A DNA stretch of 64,000 nt from Lachnospiraceae bacterium (GCA_017395635.1 JAFQOE010000056.1:1-64000); one strand, 5' to 3'. Shown: positions 17,336 through 26,495, counted from the first letter of the stretch. The notes: generated by a model not told the origin, from the letters alone. Program-made: numbers and translations.

Positions 17336-18529
17336 ATGGAAAGAAAAACAGGCACAATTTCAAGAGGCATTCGCTGTCCCATTATCCGCGAGGGTGATGA
17401 CCTTGCAAAAATCGTTTGTGACAGCGTTATTGATGCTGCAAAATGTGACGGATTCGAGCTTCGCGACAAGGATGTTGTTGCAATCACTGAATCAATCGTT
17501 GCAAGAAGCCAGGGTAACTATGCAAGCGTTAATGCTATTGCAAAAGACGTTAAAGCAAAGCTTGGCGGTGAAACAATCGGCGTTATTTTCCCGATTCTTT
17601 CAAGAAACCGTTTTGCAATTTGCCTCAGAGGTATTGCAATGGGAGCAAAGAAGGTTGTTCTTATGCTCAGCTATCCCAGCGATGAGGTTGGAAATCACCT
17701 CCTCACTTATGATCAGCTTGACGAAGCGGGCATCAATCCCTACAGCGATATCCTTACCCTCGAAAAATACCGTGAACTTTTCGGCGAAAACAAGCACGAA
17801 TTCACAGGTGTTGACTATGTTGATTATTATGCAGGCATTATCAAGGATGCAGATGCTGAATGCGAAATTATTTTTGCCAACCAGGCAAAAAGCATTCTTG
17901 AATATACAGACTGCGTTCTGACATGTGATATTCATACTCGTGCACGTACCAAGAGACTTCTCAAGGCAGCCGGAGCGAAAGTTGTATGCGGTATGGACGA
18001 TATCCTCACCGCTTCCGTTGATGGCAGCGGTTACAACGAGTCCTACGGTCTTCTCGGTTCAAATAAATCAACCGAAGATACCATCAAGCTTTTCCCCAGA
18101 GACTGCTATCCTTTCGTAAAAAAGACGCAGGAACTTCTCTGTGAAGCAAGCGGTAAAAAAATCGAAGTTATGGTTTACGGTGACGGTGCATTCAAAGATC
18201 CTCAGGGTAAAATTTGGGAACTCGCAGACCCCGTTGTTTCCCCTGCTTACACCGAAGGTCTTGCTGGAACGCCCAATGAGCTCAAGCTCAAATACCTTGC
18301 TGACAACGATTTCAAAGACCTCAGCGGTGATGAACTCAAAAAAGCAATTTCAGAAAAAATCGAAGCCAAGGATGGAAGCAGCCTTGTTGGTAACATGGCT
18401 TCTCAGGGAACAACTCCCCGCCAGTTCACAGATCTTATCGGCTCACTTTGTGACCTTACAAGCGGTTCAGGTGACAAGGGAACTCCCGTAGTTCTTGTGC
18501 AGGGCTATTTCGATAACTATACAAACTGA
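17336..18529 (+). CDS. CofE-like (F420-0:gamma-glutamyl ligase superfamily) protein
   Basis: A 397-residue protein. The family pattern is seen in GIRCPIIREGDDLAKIV, DKDVVAITESIVARSQGNY, IGVIFPILSRNRF and the acidic metal-binding VMVYGDGAFKDPQGKIWELADPVVSPAY. CofE proper adds glutamates to coenzyme F420, but Clostridia generally lack F420, so the substrate here is unknown. The start at 17336 is preceded by TTAGGGGGT. It lies 22 bases before the GMP synthase gene under one promoter, suggesting a link to nucleotide or amide-bond chemistry. Confidence 0.7.
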   Translation: MERKTGTISRGIRCPIIREGDDLAKIVCDSVIDAAKCDGFELRDKDVVAITESIVARSQGNYASVNAIAKDVKAKLGGETIGVIFPILSRNRFAICLRGIAMGAKKVVLMLSYPSDEVGNHLLTYDQLDEAGINPYSDILTLEKYRELFGENKHEFTGVDYVDYYAGIIKDADAECEIIFANQAKSILEYTDCVLTCDIHTRARTKRLLKAAGAKVVCGMDDILTASVDGSGYNESYGLLGSNKSTEDTIKLFPRDCYPFVKKTQELLCEASGKKIEVMVYGDGAFKDPQGKIWELADPVVSPAYTEGLAGTPNELKLKYLADNDFKDLSGDELKKAISEKIEAKDGSSLVGNMASQGTTPRQFTDLIGSLCDLTSGSGDKGTPVVLVQGYFDNYTN

Positions 18530-18551
18530 TTTTGAAACGGAGGAATAAACA

Positions 18552-19532
18552 ATGAGCAGTAATATCAGACCCGATTCAATGGCACGCATCACAACACCCG
18601 AGCTTGCAAACGCCTTTATTGAAGAGCAAATTGCAGAAATAAGAGCTCAGGTTGGCGATAAAAAAGTTCTTCTCGCTCTTTCGGGCGGTGTTGATTCATC
18701 CGTTGTTGCAGCACTTCTTATTAAAGCAATCGGCAAACAGCTTGTTTGCGTTCATGTTAACCACGGTCTTATGCGTAAGGGCGAAAGTGAGCAGGTTATC
18801 GAAATTTTCGGTAAAGAGCTTGATGCAAACCTTATTTACATTGATGCAACAGACAGATTCCTTGACCTTCTCAAAGATGTTGCTGATCCCGAAACAAAGA
18901 GAAAGATTATCGGTAACGAATTTATCAAGGTATTTGACGAAGAATCCGCAAAACTCGAAGGCATTTCCTTCCTTGCTCAGGGCACAATTTATCCTGATAT
19001 TCTCGAATCAGACGGCGTAAAGGCTCACCATAACGTTGGCGGTCTTCCCGAAGAGATGGCAATGGAGCTTGTTGAACCGGTTAAACTTCTTTATAAAGAC
19101 GAAGTAAGAGTAGTCGGTGAAGCTCTCGGTCTTCCCCATGCAATGGTTTACCGTCAGCCGTTCCCCGGCCCCGGTCTCGGAGTAAGATGCCTCGGTGCAA
19201 TCACCCGTGACAGACTTCATGCACTCCGTGAAGCAGATGCTATACTCCGTGAAGAATTCGATAATTGCGGTCTTGCAGAAAAAGTATGGCAGTATTTTAT
19301 CGCTGTGCCCGATTTCAAGAGCGTCGGCGTAAGAGACGGCAAGAGATATGAAGGCTGGCCCGCAATCATAAGAGCTGTCAACACCAAAGATGCCATGACG
19401 GCAACTATCGAAGAAATCCCCTACCCTGTTCTTCATAAGATTACCGACAGAATCACCCACGAAGTCGAAGGCATCAACCGTGTCCTCATTGACCTCACTC
19501 CCAAGCCTATCGGCACAATCGAGTGGGAATAA
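18552..19532 (+). CDS. guaA: GMP synthase, ATP-pyrophosphatase plus dimerization part only (no glutaminase domain)
   Basis: A 326-residue protein, compared with about 515-525 for ordinary bacterial GuaA. It starts directly before the PP-loop LLALSGGVDSSVVAALL and ends with the C-terminal block KPIGTIEWE. Between them are CVHVNHGLMRKGES, FLAQGTIYPDILES, PFPGPGLGVRC and RAVNTKDAMTA. The class I glutamine amidotransferase domain is absent, as in archaeal two-subunit GMP synthases. It turns XMP into GMP using ammonia, or glutamine with a separate glutaminase not seen here. GGAGG precedes the ATG. The last codons are the att site of the downstream element and remain intact. Confidence 0.93.
   Translation: MSSNIRPDSMARITTPELANAFIEEQIAEIRAQVGDKKVLLALSGGVDSSVVAALLIKAIGKQLVCVHVNHGLMRKGESEQVIEIFGKELDANLIYIDATDRFLDLLKDVADPETKRKIIGNEFIKVFDEESAKLEGISFLAQGTIYPDILESDGVKAHHNVGGLPEEMAMELVEPVKLLYKDEVRVVGEALGLPHAMVYRQPFPGPGLGVRCLGAITRDRLHALREADAILREEFDNCGLAEKVWQYFIAVPDFKSVGVRDGKRYEGWPAIIRAVNTKDAMTATIEEIPYPVLHKITDRITHEVEGINRVLIDLTPKPIGTIEWE
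19520..19532 (+). other. attL: left end of integrated element in the guaA 3' end
   Basis: CGAGTGGGAATAA covers the last codons and stop of guaA and recurs at 39062-39074. The 3' end of guaA is a known integration hotspot for tyrosine-recombinase islands. The encoded integrase lies 2 kb inside this end. Confidence 0.85.
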
Positions 19533-19590
19533 TACAGTAAGGGCTTGAATCCCTTATTTATAGCCATTCTTGAGACCTCAAATGCCAAAA

Positions 19591-19625
19591 TGATACCATT
19601 TTGATACATTAGGTTCAAATGATAC
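19591..19625 (+). repeat. Left arm-type sites: three TGATAC motifs
   Basis: TGATAC occurs at 19591, 19602 and 19620, 59 to 88 bases inside attL. Three more in the same orientation lie 106 to 147 bases inside attR. This is the expected layout of integrase or excisionase arm-binding sites. Confidence 0.55.
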
Positions 19626-19661
19626 GGCAAAACACTACCCACTAATTTCATAATTGAGGAA

Positions 19662-19699
19662 AACCCTCTTGTATGAACGCTTAATCATACAAGAGGGTT
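19662..19699. terminator. Bidirectional terminator at the left end of the element
   Basis: AACCCTCTTGTATGA (19662-19676) pairs perfectly over 15 bases with 19685-19699. The plus strand continues TCTTTTTATTT, the minus strand TTCCTC. It ends the leftward DUF6076-type gene and shields the element from guaA transcription. Confidence 0.8.
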
Positions 19700-19703
19700 C
19701 TTT

Positions 19704-21188
19704 TTATTTGTTTTCCTTTTTCTTGCGGTTTGGGAAGAAAGACTCATTGAAATCTATATAATCCTCAACTGTTATCACTTCACGTTCACAAGCATCTCTC
19801 ATAGAAAGCGACTCATATTGCCAGTCAAGGAACTTTTCTTCCTTAAGCTGATTCACCTTAACACGTGCCATATATCTTTTATAGTATTTATTATAAATCT
19901 GCAGTGCCTGATTATCGGCCGTCTTTGCTTTGTATTTTTCTGCGGATGCTATTTCACGGCAAAGTCTACCCTCGCCCTCTGCAATACGGCTGCAGCATTC
20001 AGTTGGATATTTACCTTTAACACGGAAATATTTTCCGCACCTTTTACACTTCTTTATTTTAATATCGCTGCTTAACATTTTAGTAAACTCAAGTTCTAGA
20101 AGCTCATCAACTCTGCCAAACATATAAGTTTCTTTCATAATTAAATTATAACATAAAAACCTATACACATCATCAATTTCAAATTCCGAGTCATTAAGAA
20201 AATCATAGTCTTCTTTTTTCAAGCCTCTTAGCTTACGAGCCTTCAAAAGATATTCTCTGTTTTTAAGTATTCTATCCCCGTCTGAATCTCTAGGAAGGTC
20301 AAGATACAATTCTTCCGTTCTTTCCGTACGTTGAGGGATACCTTTTATCAGTCTATATAATGAATATCTAACTATAGGAGTAGAACAGAGAAACATTTCA
20401 GGATGATAATCATTATCAAAACAAAACTGAATCTTTTCGGTATACTCTTTTTGTAAAGTTACAAGATAATTTCCATACCATTTTAGTTGCTCAATAAAAT
20501 TATTATCAAAATCAAATCTCGGAGGACAAATCCCGCTATAAACAGATGCATAAAGTAACGGTTTCAGCATCGCAACTGTTTTGGCATAATCTAACGATAA
20601 CACGGCATTTTTATGTGATTTATTGTAAATCTTATGATTTTCAGTTTGAAAAATCTCATCATCTGAAATTGATTCATAAATATTAAGCAAGTAACTTAAC
20701 GGAGTTTCAAAATCAGCATATATAAAATCAAATAATCCTTCTGACAAATCAAGATTTATTGTTGATTTACAAAAAATATTGATTTTAGGATATATCTTAG
20801 GATTCTCAACACCACGATAATAAATTTCTTTAATATTATTTTCATCCAAAAATTCAAATTCAATTTTTCCAGATGCAGCATTCAGTTTTTGTCTTGCTTC
20901 ATATACTTTTTCGTATTCATCCGTGTCTGAAATGAGTCTTTGGATTTTCACAATTTCATCTAAATGATGTTGAAAATACCGATTAAAATCGTCACCTAAA
21001 GCGGAAAATCCTTCATAGGTGAAGAAATATTCATCACGATAATCAGGCCATAATTCTACCAATTTTTTAGCACTGTCAACCTTTGCTCGATTGCTTAAAG
21101 CACTAAGCACAGAGCCATTTTCAGGCGTTCTGTCCTTCAAATATTTATCGTATTTTGATGACTCATATTCTGAATAATCTCTGCTCAT
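19704..21188 (-). CDS. Large element-borne protein with C-terminal Cys cluster (DUF6076-like)
   Basis: A 494-residue protein, mostly helical, without recognised catalytic motifs. Near the C-terminus it has a zinc-binding-looking cluster CKRCGKYFRVKG followed by ECC and C about 18 and 30 residues later. Such proteins, annotated DUF6076, are common next to integrases in Clostridia elements; I assign the family from memory of that pattern, not from a search. The start at 21188 has AAGGGG upstream; the longer in-frame extension lacks one. The function is unknown, possibly control of excision or transfer. Confidence 0.6.
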   Translation of the reverse strand: MSRDYSEYESSKYDKYLKDRTPENGSVLSALSNRAKVDSAKKLVELWPDYRDEYFFTYEGFSALGDDFNRYFQHHLDEIVKIQRLISDTDEYEKVYEARQKLNAASGKIEFEFLDENNIKEIYYRGVENPKIYPKINIFCKSTINLDLSEGLFDFIYADFETPLSYLLNIYESISDDEIFQTENHKIYNKSHKNAVLSLDYAKTVAMLKPLLYASVYSGICPPRFDFDNNFIEQLKWYGNYLVTLQKEYTEKIQFCFDNDYHPEMFLCSTPIVRYSLYRLIKGIPQRTERTEELYLDLPRDSDGDRILKNREYLLKARKLRGLKKEDYDFLNDSEFEIDDVYRFLCYNLIMKETYMFGRVDELLELEFTKMLSSDIKIKKCKRCGKYFRVKGKYPTECCSRIAEGEGRLCREIASAEKYKAKTADNQALQIYNKYYKRYMARVKVNQLKEEKFLDWQYESLSMRDACEREVITVEDYIDFNESFFPNRKKKENK

Positions 21189-21369
21189 TTTATACCCCTT
21201 ATTTTGGAAAAGATACTCAAACGGTTTTTTTGGAAAATCCAAATCACTCCAAAATATATGATACAAAACTATTGATTTCTTGTCAATCGTTGAATATAAT
21301 AAACCCGAAAAGCAAAATCGAACATCTGTTCGTGCTTTTTCGATAAATTTCGCACAAGGAGGTGAAACA

Positions 21370-21579
21370 ATGAATATTTCGTATATGCTTACCACTAAAG
21401 ATGTCGCATCAGAACTCGGTGTGTCTTATTCTTATGCAAACAAAGTTGTAAAAGCTTTGAACGCAGAACTTGCAGAAAAAGGTTATATGGTTGTGACCGG
21501 CAAAGTAAGCCGTAAATTTTTTGAAGAAAGATTCTACGGTATGAACACAACAGCAAATCAGCAGAAAGGAGAACAGTAA
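21370..21579 (+). CDS. xis: Small helix-turn-helix protein, probable excisionase
   Basis: A 69-residue protein with a winged-helix/HTH segment (MLTTKDVASELGVSYSYANKVVKALNAEL). It is directly followed by the integrase (stop TAA, then the TTG start with no gap). AAGGAGGTGAAACA precedes its ATG; an in-frame start 90 bases earlier has no ribosome binding site. Position and size fit an excisionase or integrase regulator. Confidence 0.7.
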   Translation: MNISYMLTTKDVASELGVSYSYANKVVKALNAELAEKGYMVVTGKVSRKFFEERFYGMNTTANQQKGEQ

Positions 21580-22647
21580 TTGCCCGCTTACAAAGACAAA
21601 AACGGAAAATGGTACGCTTCATTCTATGCCACCGATTGGACTGGAAAACGAAGCAGAAAATTCAAACGAGGTTTCAACACAAAAAGAGAAGCTCAGGAGT
21701 ATGAAAGAAAGTTTCTCTGCAGACAAACAGGAGACCTCGGAATGACCTTCGGAACCTTCGTGGATCTTTACAAAGAAGATTTGGAAGGCAGATTAAAAGA
21801 ACACACTTGGGTTATGAAAAATCATCTTCTTGACAAGAAAATACTCCCGTATTTCAAAGACAAAAAGATGAACGAAATCAAAGTTTCAGATGTTATCGCA
21901 TGGCAGAACACAATGATGGCTCACCGTGATGAAAACGGAGAACCCTATTCCCCTGTTTACTTAAAAACAATTCATAATCAGCTCAGCGCAGTTTTTAATC
22001 ACGCTGTCAGATTTTATGATTTGAGCAGTAACCCCGCAGCAAAAGCAGGAAACATGGGCAAAGAAAAAGCAAAGGAAATGTTGTTCTGGACAAAGGAAGA
22101 ATATCTTAAATTTTCCGAAGCCATTATGGACAACCCTACAGCTTTTTATGCTTTTGAAATTCTGTATTGGTGCGGATTGCGATTGGGTGAAATGCTTGCG
22201 CTGACCATCGAAGACTTTGATTTTGAAAAACAAACTCTTCGCATCAACAAATCCTATCAGCGCATTAAAGGTCAGGATGTTATAACTGACCCCAAAACAC
22301 TCAAAAGCAATCGGACAGTACAAATGCCGCAATTTCTCTGTGATGAGATTCAGGAATATATCAAAAGCATTTACGGTATCGGAGAAAAAGACCGATTGTT
22401 CCAAGTATCGAAAACTGCTCTTCATTACACAATGAGAAAAGGCGCAAAAGATGCAGGTGTTAAAAAAATCCGTATTCATGATTTAAGACACAGTCATGTG
22501 TCACTTCTGATTGATATGGGTTTCACAGCACTTGCAATCGCCGACAGAGTCGGGCACGAGAGCATAGATATCACATACCGATATGCTCACCTGTTCCCAT
22601 CAAAACAAATTGAAATTGCACAAAAATTAGATTTAGAAAGGACGTGA
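21580..22647 (+). CDS. int: Tyrosine site-specific integrase
   Basis: A 355-residue recombinase. It has an N-terminal arm-binding domain (MPAYKDKNGKWYASFYATDW), a SAM-like core-binding domain (about 55-165) and a catalytic domain with Arg in WCGLRLGE, HDLRHSH, GH in RVGHES and the nucleophile in TYRYAHLF. The start is TTG, immediately after the xis stop, with AAAGGAG 9 bases upstream. It presumably recombines the CGAGTGGGAATAA cores at guaA. It is a homologue of the second integrase at 39249-40310. Confidence 0.93.
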   Translation: MPAYKDKNGKWYASFYATDWTGKRSRKFKRGFNTKREAQEYERKFLCRQTGDLGMTFGTFVDLYKEDLEGRLKEHTWVMKNHLLDKKILPYFKDKKMNEIKVSDVIAWQNTMMAHRDENGEPYSPVYLKTIHNQLSAVFNHAVRFYDLSSNPAAKAGNMGKEKAKEMLFWTKEEYLKFSEAIMDNPTAFYAFEILYWCGLRLGEMLALTIEDFDFEKQTLRINKSYQRIKGQDVITDPKTLKSNRTVQMPQFLCDEIQEYIKSIYGIGEKDRLFQVSKTALHYTMRKGAKDAGVKKIRIHDLRHSHVSLLIDMGFTALAIADRVGHESIDITYRYAHLFPSKQIEIAQKLDLERT

Positions 22648-22653
22648 AAAACT

Positions 22654-22974
22654 ATGTCAGCAAAAAATGTTGATTACTACGGAAGGTTCCGCAGCGTTAA
22701 TGTTTCTTTCAGAGTTTCTCCTGAAGAAAGCAGTCTTCTGAATTCTCTTGTTAAGATTTCGGGACTCACAAAGCAGGATTACATTACCGAAGCTCTGCTG
22801 AGCAATCAGATTATAATCCACCCGAACTCAAGAACATACAAGGCTATCAAAGATGAACTTTCTGCAGTAGCCGAAGAACTGAAACGCATTGAAGCGGGTC
22901 AGAACGTTGATGTTGATTTGATTGATTTGATTTCAAGAATCACATCAGCAATCGGTACGCTTAAGGAGGCATAA
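22654..22974 (+). CDS. mobC: MobC-like mobilization accessory protein
   Basis: A 106-residue protein with a ribbon-helix-helix N-terminal part (VNVSFRVSPEESSLLNSLVKISGLTKQDYITEALL) and a helical C-terminus. MobC proteins help relaxase open oriT. It sits between integrase and the AAA ATPase with gaps of a few bases, in one operon. Confidence 0.7.
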   Translation: MSAKNVDYYGRFRSVNVSFRVSPEESSLLNSLVKISGLTKQDYITEALLSNQIIIHPNSRTYKAIKDELSAVAEELKRIEAGQNVDVDLIDLISRITSAIGTLKEA

Positions 22975-22975
22975 T

Positions 22976-24133
22976 ATGCTCTCTTTAAACGAAAAAATGA
23001 CTGTTCAAACTCCGTCTGCGCCAACAGACGGTGAACAGTCACCCAATACAGATATAAGTATTATATCATCAGAAAGCTTGGAAATCAAGACCCAAGCCAA
23101 AAAAGAACGGCTGAGACTTTTAGGCAGTCAGCTCACGCAGCAATCGAGCAAAAATTTTCTGCCCACGGTAAATCTCGAAGAACTGTTCGACGAGGTTTAC
23201 CGTGATAAACCCGCTATCGTTGAAAATCTCATTTACCCAGGAACGTATATCCTTGCCGGTGCACCGAAGGTCGGTAAATCTTTTTTCGTTGCACAGCTTG
23301 CATATCATATTGCAACGGGACAGAAACTCTGGGATTACGAAGTGAAGCAAAGCACCGTTCTTTATCTCGCTCTCGAAGATGACCACAGACGTTTGCAAAA
23401 ACGAATGTGCAGAATGTTCGGAGTTGACGGAACTGCAAATTTACATTTTGCTATCACTTCAAAAAAGCTTGGTGAAGGTCTTGAAGATCAGCTCGAAGAA
23501 TTTATTGATAAGCACCCGAACACTCGGATAATTATAATCGATACTCTTCAAAAAATCAGACAAGGCGGAAACGATACTTACAGTTACGCCAACGATTATG
23601 AATGCGTAGGATATCTCAAAAAATTCGCTGACCAAAAAGAAATCTGTTTGCTGATTGTACACCATACAAGAAAGCAACAAGCATCGGATAAATTCGATAT
23701 GATATCGGGAACAACAGGCATTCTTGGTTGCGCTGACGGAGCTTTTATTCTTCAAAAAGAAAAGCGAACGGACAGCACTGCAACCCTCGATATTGTCGGC
23801 AGAGACCAATGCGATCAGAAGCTTTATCTTGTAAGAAATCAAGAAAAACTTTTCTGGGAGCTGGACCATGCCGAAACGGAATTATGGAAAGCTCCGCCTG
23901 ATCCTATTGTTCTGAAAATTTCGGAATTTATCACAAATGAAAATCCGAAATGGAGCGGAACTGCATCAGAACTTGTTGAGATTTTAAAGCTCGATATTCC
24001 TCCGAATGCACTCACAAAAAAGCTGAATATCGGTGCAGGAAATCTTGAAAATGATTTCGGAATCCGATACGAAAACAGCCGTAACCACGACGGAAGAAGA
24101 ATCAATTTTGAATTGATTTCTTCTGAAGCGTGA
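22976..24133 (+). CDS. AAA (RepA/RadA-type) ATPase, probable replication protein
   Basis: A 385-residue protein. Walker A is GAPKVGKSF; Walker B-like IIIIDTLQKI and LLIVHHTRK follow, and there is a C-terminal wHTH-like region. The order matches the RepA/DnaB-like RecA-fold ATPases (AAA_25) found on plasmids and integrative elements, where they act as replicative helicase. It starts one base after the MobC stop with AAGGAGG upstream. An inverted repeat resembling an origin begins at its stop codon. Confidence 0.75.
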   Translation: MLSLNEKMTVQTPSAPTDGEQSPNTDISIISSESLEIKTQAKKERLRLLGSQLTQQSSKNFLPTVNLEELFDEVYRDKPAIVENLIYPGTYILAGAPKVGKSFFVAQLAYHIATGQKLWDYEVKQSTVLYLALEDDHRRLQKRMCRMFGVDGTANLHFAITSKKLGEGLEDQLEEFIDKHPNTRIIIIDTLQKIRQGGNDTYSYANDYECVGYLKKFADQKEICLLIVHHTRKQQASDKFDMISGTTGILGCADGAFILQKEKRTDSTATLDIVGRDQCDQKLYLVRNQEKLFWELDHAETELWKAPPDPIVLKISEFITNENPKWSGTASELVEILKLDIPPNALTKKLNIGAGNLENDFGIRYENSRNHDGRRINFELISSEA

Positions 24134-24207
24134 CGATGGTGACGGTTGTGACGATGAATTTAGCGGTAGTAAAACTATCGTCACCATCGTCACGACCGTC
24201 ACAGAAC
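24129..24207. repeat. Inverted repeat of GTGACGATGGTGACG units, possible origin
   Basis: CGTGACGATGGTGACG (24129 on) is mirrored by CGTCACCATCGTCACG about 35 bases on, and partial GTGACG units flank both arms. It overlaps the stop codon of the ATPase gene. Repeats next to a replication gene suggest a replication origin or an operator. Confidence 0.5.
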
Positions 24208-24282
24208 CGTAAAAAATTACAGCAGAAATTTTGAGCGGTTCACGAATTTGTAACAATAGTTTTCGGGGTTCAAATTCGTCAA

Positions 24283-24420
24283 GGCTCTCGCAAGAGCCGC
24301 AAACCTGCCCTCTGTCCGCAGACAGCCCACGGCACTTTGCAGACGGTACGTATGAAAGTGTTATAGTGGGTTATTACACTTCCGCAGAAGTGAAACCCCT
24401 GTGGCTTGCAGTGTATACAC
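24283..24420 (+). other. Putative oriT: three hairpins sharing a CGCA loop
   Basis: Three perfect small hairpins have the same loop CGCA: GGCTCT/AGAGCC (24283-24298), CTGTC/GACAG (24312-24325) and CACTTC/GAAGTG (24377-24392). Between the last two are a CACTTT/AAAGTG pair and TTATAGTGGGTTATTACACT. The array ends at a GTGTATACAC palindrome, 28 bases before the relaxase start. The place, just upstream of a MobV gene, is where oriT is expected. Confidence 0.6.
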
Positions 24421-24447
24421 AAATCGCAGAAAGGAGAAAAATTATAT

Positions 24448-25662
24448 ATGGCAAGAAATGACGGCGTTGACCGAGTCACCGCCCGAAATGTTAATCTTGC
24501 TGACACAAAAATAGCAAATGTTCAGCGACACAATGAACGAGAAAAAGAGTCATATGTAAATTCCGACATCGTCACGGAAATGACTCCGTTCAATGTTCAC
24601 TATAAAAAACCAAACGACACTTACGAAAACAATTTTAATAAAATGGTTGAAGATAAAATCATTTCAACCCGAGGTCTTAAAGCTGATGCAAAGAAATACG
24701 GTGAGCTGGTTTTCGATGTCAATTCCGCATACTTTTTCAATCATGGCGGTTATGAATTCGCAAAGAAATTTTATGAAGATGCTTACAAAGCGGCAATCGA
24801 AATTGTCGGCGGTGAAGAGTATATCATCTCCGCAGTAATGCATGCCGATGAAAGAAACAAAGCAATGTCGGAAGCACTCGGACAAGATGTTTATCACTAT
24901 CATCTGCACGTCGTTTATGTCCCCGTTGTTGAAAAAGAAATTCTTTGGTCGAAACGGTGCAAAGATGAAAACTTGCGTGGCACAGTCAAAGAAAAAATTA
25001 TGCAAGTGAGCAGCAGTAAAAAGTGGATTTCGAAACCAGCTCTCGATGAAAACGGCAATCCCGTTTTACAGAAAAACGGTAAACCGGTTCTCAAAAAATC
25101 TTACAGCGTTCTGCAAGATGATTTTTATAACTATATACGAAATGCAGGATATGATGATGTCGAACGTGGCGAGCGAGGAAGCTCCGAAGAACATCTAACC
25201 GTCACACAGTTCAAGGTTATGAAAGAAACAGAAAAGCTTGAAGCTCTTGAAGAAAAATTCGAAAAAAGCGAATCAGAATATCAATCTCTGGTAGATAAAA
25301 CCAAGGTTCGTAAAACCGTCAAAAAAGGATTTGACGAAATCGAAGAAATCGGAAAAACAAATTTTTTCGGCAAAGTTGAAATGACGCAAGATGATTGTAC
25401 ATATCTCAAAGAGCGAGCAAAAATGAGTCTGATTCAGGAAACACAAATCACGGAGTTAAAGAACAAACTCAGTTCCGCAAAAAAGGATATCGGCATCTGG
25501 AAGAAACGATACGAAGCTCTGTATGAGCAGACAAAAGAATTTCTTGAAGCTGTCAAAAGAGCACCCGAGAAAATCAAAAACATAATTCAGCAAATTCTGC
25601 ATACAGAAAAAGTTTCAGCCCACACTCCCCGTGAGAAACATAAAAATGATGTTGAACACTGA
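24448..25662 (+). CDS. mobV: MobV-family relaxase (Pre/Mob)
   Basis: A 404-residue protein. The N-terminal relaxase domain has the metal-binding histidine triad in YHYHLHVVYVP and the upstream NVHYKKPND..NFNKMVED segment typical of plasmid recombination/mobilization enzymes. The C-terminal 150 residues are a coiled coil rich in Glu and Lys. It should nick oriT and lead strand transfer with a helper conjugation apparatus. The start at 24448 has AAAGGAG 9 bases upstream. Confidence 0.85.
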   Translation: MARNDGVDRVTARNVNLADTKIANVQRHNEREKESYVNSDIVTEMTPFNVHYKKPNDTYENNFNKMVEDKIISTRGLKADAKKYGELVFDVNSAYFFNHGGYEFAKKFYEDAYKAAIEIVGGEEYIISAVMHADERNKAMSEALGQDVYHYHLHVVYVPVVEKEILWSKRCKDENLRGTVKEKIMQVSSSKKWISKPALDENGNPVLQKNGKPVLKKSYSVLQDDFYNYIRNAGYDDVERGERGSSEEHLTVTQFKVMKETEKLEALEEKFEKSESEYQSLVDKTKVRKTVKKGFDEIEEIGKTNFFGKVEMTQDDCTYLKERAKMSLIQETQITELKNKLSSAKKDIGIWKKRYEALYEQTKEFLEAVKRAPEKIKNIIQQILHTEKVSAHTPREKHKNDVEH

Positions 25663-25675
25663 TTTGCAAGAGCTG

Positions 25676-25746
25676 TAAAAAACACAAAAATCCGAATAGC
25701 AGCAGTTCAAATGAACTCTGCATCATTTGGACTGTTTCTATCGGAT
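25676..25746 (-). terminator. Long imperfect hairpin with minus-strand T tail
   Basis: The arms 25690-25714 and 25723-25746 pair over about 22 bp with a few mismatches. On the minus strand they are followed by TTTTTGTGTTTTTT. A very similar structure with TTCTTTTTGTGTTT lies at 42390-42456 in the second element. It would stop leftward (antisense) transcription into the relaxase gene. Confidence 0.5.
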
Positions 25747-25823
25747 AACGACCTCACTTTTACGGCTGTAGAGCCGAAGAAAAATTATAAAAACCATACT
25801 ATTTTCACAGAAAGAAGGTATTT

Positions 25824-26111
25824 ATGAAAACAGGATTAAAGAAACGTCAGAAACACACGGAAATTTACTTCAACGAAGAAAGTCCGCTCGTAGAAATTTA
25901 CACTCACAACACCAACCTTAAAAACCGTCTTACGGAGTATGCGGAAAAATATCCCGAGTATTGCCGACAGTTCGACGACGATGAACAAGGTGGATTAAGA
26001 TTCGAAATTGAGAAAGGCAGATTCGGTTTCCGACTGACTGCACCCTACTCCGACGAACGGAGAAAAAAATCAAGCGATAACGCAAAACAGAATGGAATAC
26101 ACAGGAGGTAA
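25824..26111 (+). CDS. Small conserved mobile-element protein
   Basis: A 95-residue protein (NEESPLVEIYTHNTNLKNRL and RFGFRLTAPYSDERRKKSSD). It is similar to small proteins that recur next to TnpV and relaxase genes in Clostridia elements; no function is known. AGAAAGAAGG precedes its ATG. It is followed 6 bases later by tnpV, so the two are co-transcribed. Confidence 0.65.
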   Translation: MKTGLKKRQKHTEIYFNEESPLVEIYTHNTNLKNRLTEYAEKYPEYCRQFDDDEQGGLRFEIEKGRFGFRLTAPYSDERRKKSSDNAKQNGIHRR

Positions 26112-26117
26112 TATATA

Positions 26118-26495
26118 ATGAAAAAATTTATTATTGATGAAAAAACAGGTCTCGCTTACACACTCGTCGGTGATTATTATATCCCGAACTTAACTCTTCC
26201 CGTACCCGATAAACGTCCTATCGGAATGTGGGGCAGAAAACGTCTCGCTTATCTCAAGGAGCATCGCCCGGCACTTTACAACAGACTCGTTCTCCGTTGC
26301 AAACTGAACAGTCACCTTGCCGATGTGAATGAGCAGGCAAACGAAAGGCTTGACCGACTCATTGAGCAAATGGCAAAAGCCGAAGGTGTGAACGAAAGGC
26401 TGAAAATCAAAGACCAGATGTTATGGGTTGCCCGGATGAACAACATCCGCAACCGTGCAGAAGAAATCATCCACGTTGAGCTGATTTACGATTAA
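26118..26495 (+). CDS. tnpV: TnpV-family transposon protein
   Basis: A 125-residue protein with the TnpV signature: GDYYIPNLTLP, PIGMWGRKRLAYLKEHRPALY and MLWVARMNNIRNRAEEII. TnpV was named from Tn4451-type elements, but its biochemical role is not established. GGAGG lies before the ATG. Confidence 0.85.
   Translation: MKKFIIDEKTGLAYTLVGDYYIPNLTLPVPDKRPIGMWGRKRLAYLKEHRPALYNRLVLRCKLNSHLADVNEQANERLDRLIEQMAKAEGVNERLKIKDQMLWVARMNNIRNRAEEIIHVELIYD

Noticed and set aside
19704..21395. Longer start for the DUF6076-like gene
   Set aside because: The extra N-terminal 69 codons overlap the excisionase start on the other strand and lack a ribosome binding site; 21188 has AAGGGG.
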